Positions 7,076-7,116 of a DNA stretch of 7,116 bases are shown here, one piece after another (the first letter of the stretch is position 1; each line of letters begins with the position of its first letter). The notes beneath the pieces were generated by a model that worked only from the letters and a program-made list of their open reading frames with translations, did not search any database and was not told where the DNA came from. This stretch comes from an uncultured Prevotellaceae bacterium (GTDB taxonomy: Bacteria > Bacteroidota > Bacteroidia > Bacteroidales > Bacteroidaceae). The stretch is from positions 1 to 7,116 of the forward strand of contig CAMWRK010000110.1 of the NCBI GenBank assembly GCA_947176655.1, given 5' to 3'. A program made the translations under genes and the position numbers.

Positions 7076-7116
7076 ATGACACAAGACATACAGTTTCAAA
7101 TAGAATGCCTTGCGGC
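7076..7116 (+). CDS. Probable start of a downstream gene (partial, unknown function)
   Basis: An ATG at 7076 opens a frame without stop to the window edge, reading MTQDIQFQIECLA. It is preceded by an A/T-rich leader (TTAAAACGCATCGAATT), which is how many Bacteroidetes genes begin. Thirteen codons are too few to recognise a family, and no TAnnTTTG box is seen in the 85 nt upstream, so the call rests on position and reading frame only. Confidence 0.4.
   Translation, partial: MTQDIQFQIECLA

Overview
The window looks like ordinary chromosomal DNA from a member of the order Bacteroidales (Bacteroides/Prevotella-like). The clues are the gene families, near-consensus Bacteroidetes promoter boxes (TAnnTTTG) in the one divergent intergenic region, start codons preceded by A-rich leaders rather than strong Shine-Dalgarno sites, and an ECF sigma factor region 2 of Bacteroidales type. 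The genus cannot be fixed from the sequence alone.

Layout, left to right. Positions 1-54 hold the last 17 codons of a plus-strand gene, probably the beta subunit of a 2-oxoacid:ferredoxin oxidoreductase. The gamma subunit follows 12 nt later (67-630), and the operon closes with a good intrinsic terminator (650-682). Next is a short, apparently damaged regulatory pair. An ECF sigma factor reading frame (781-1140) keeps region 2 but lacks region 4. It overlaps by 8 nt a second frame (1133-1426) that encodes a small two-helix membrane protein, which looks like the C-terminal part of a sigma-partner protein.

Convergent to this is a minus-strand two-gene operon: a GT2 polyprenol-phosphate-mannose-synthase-like glycosyltransferase (2781-3512), whose stop codon overlaps the start of the dihydroorotase gene pyrC (1456-2784) as ATGA. 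A 100-nt divergent promoter region (3513-3612) separates it from a complete, 1125-residue transcription-repair coupling factor gene, mfd (3613-6990, plus strand). The last ~125 nt hold small repeats and the probable start of another plus-strand gene at 7076.

The kor-type oxidoreductase serves 2-oxoacid/acyl-CoA metabolism with ferredoxin, pyrC serves pyrimidine synthesis, the GT2 enzyme supplies lipid-linked sugar, and Mfd couples repair to transcription. I see no mobile element, CRISPR array, tRNA, rRNA or defence system, and no convincing undescribed system. The item most worth a second look is the sigma factor/membrane-partner locus at 781-1426, which reads like an internal deletion joining two genes out of frame. 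The paired TACATTTG promoter boxes between mfd and the glycosyltransferase are a secondary point of interest.
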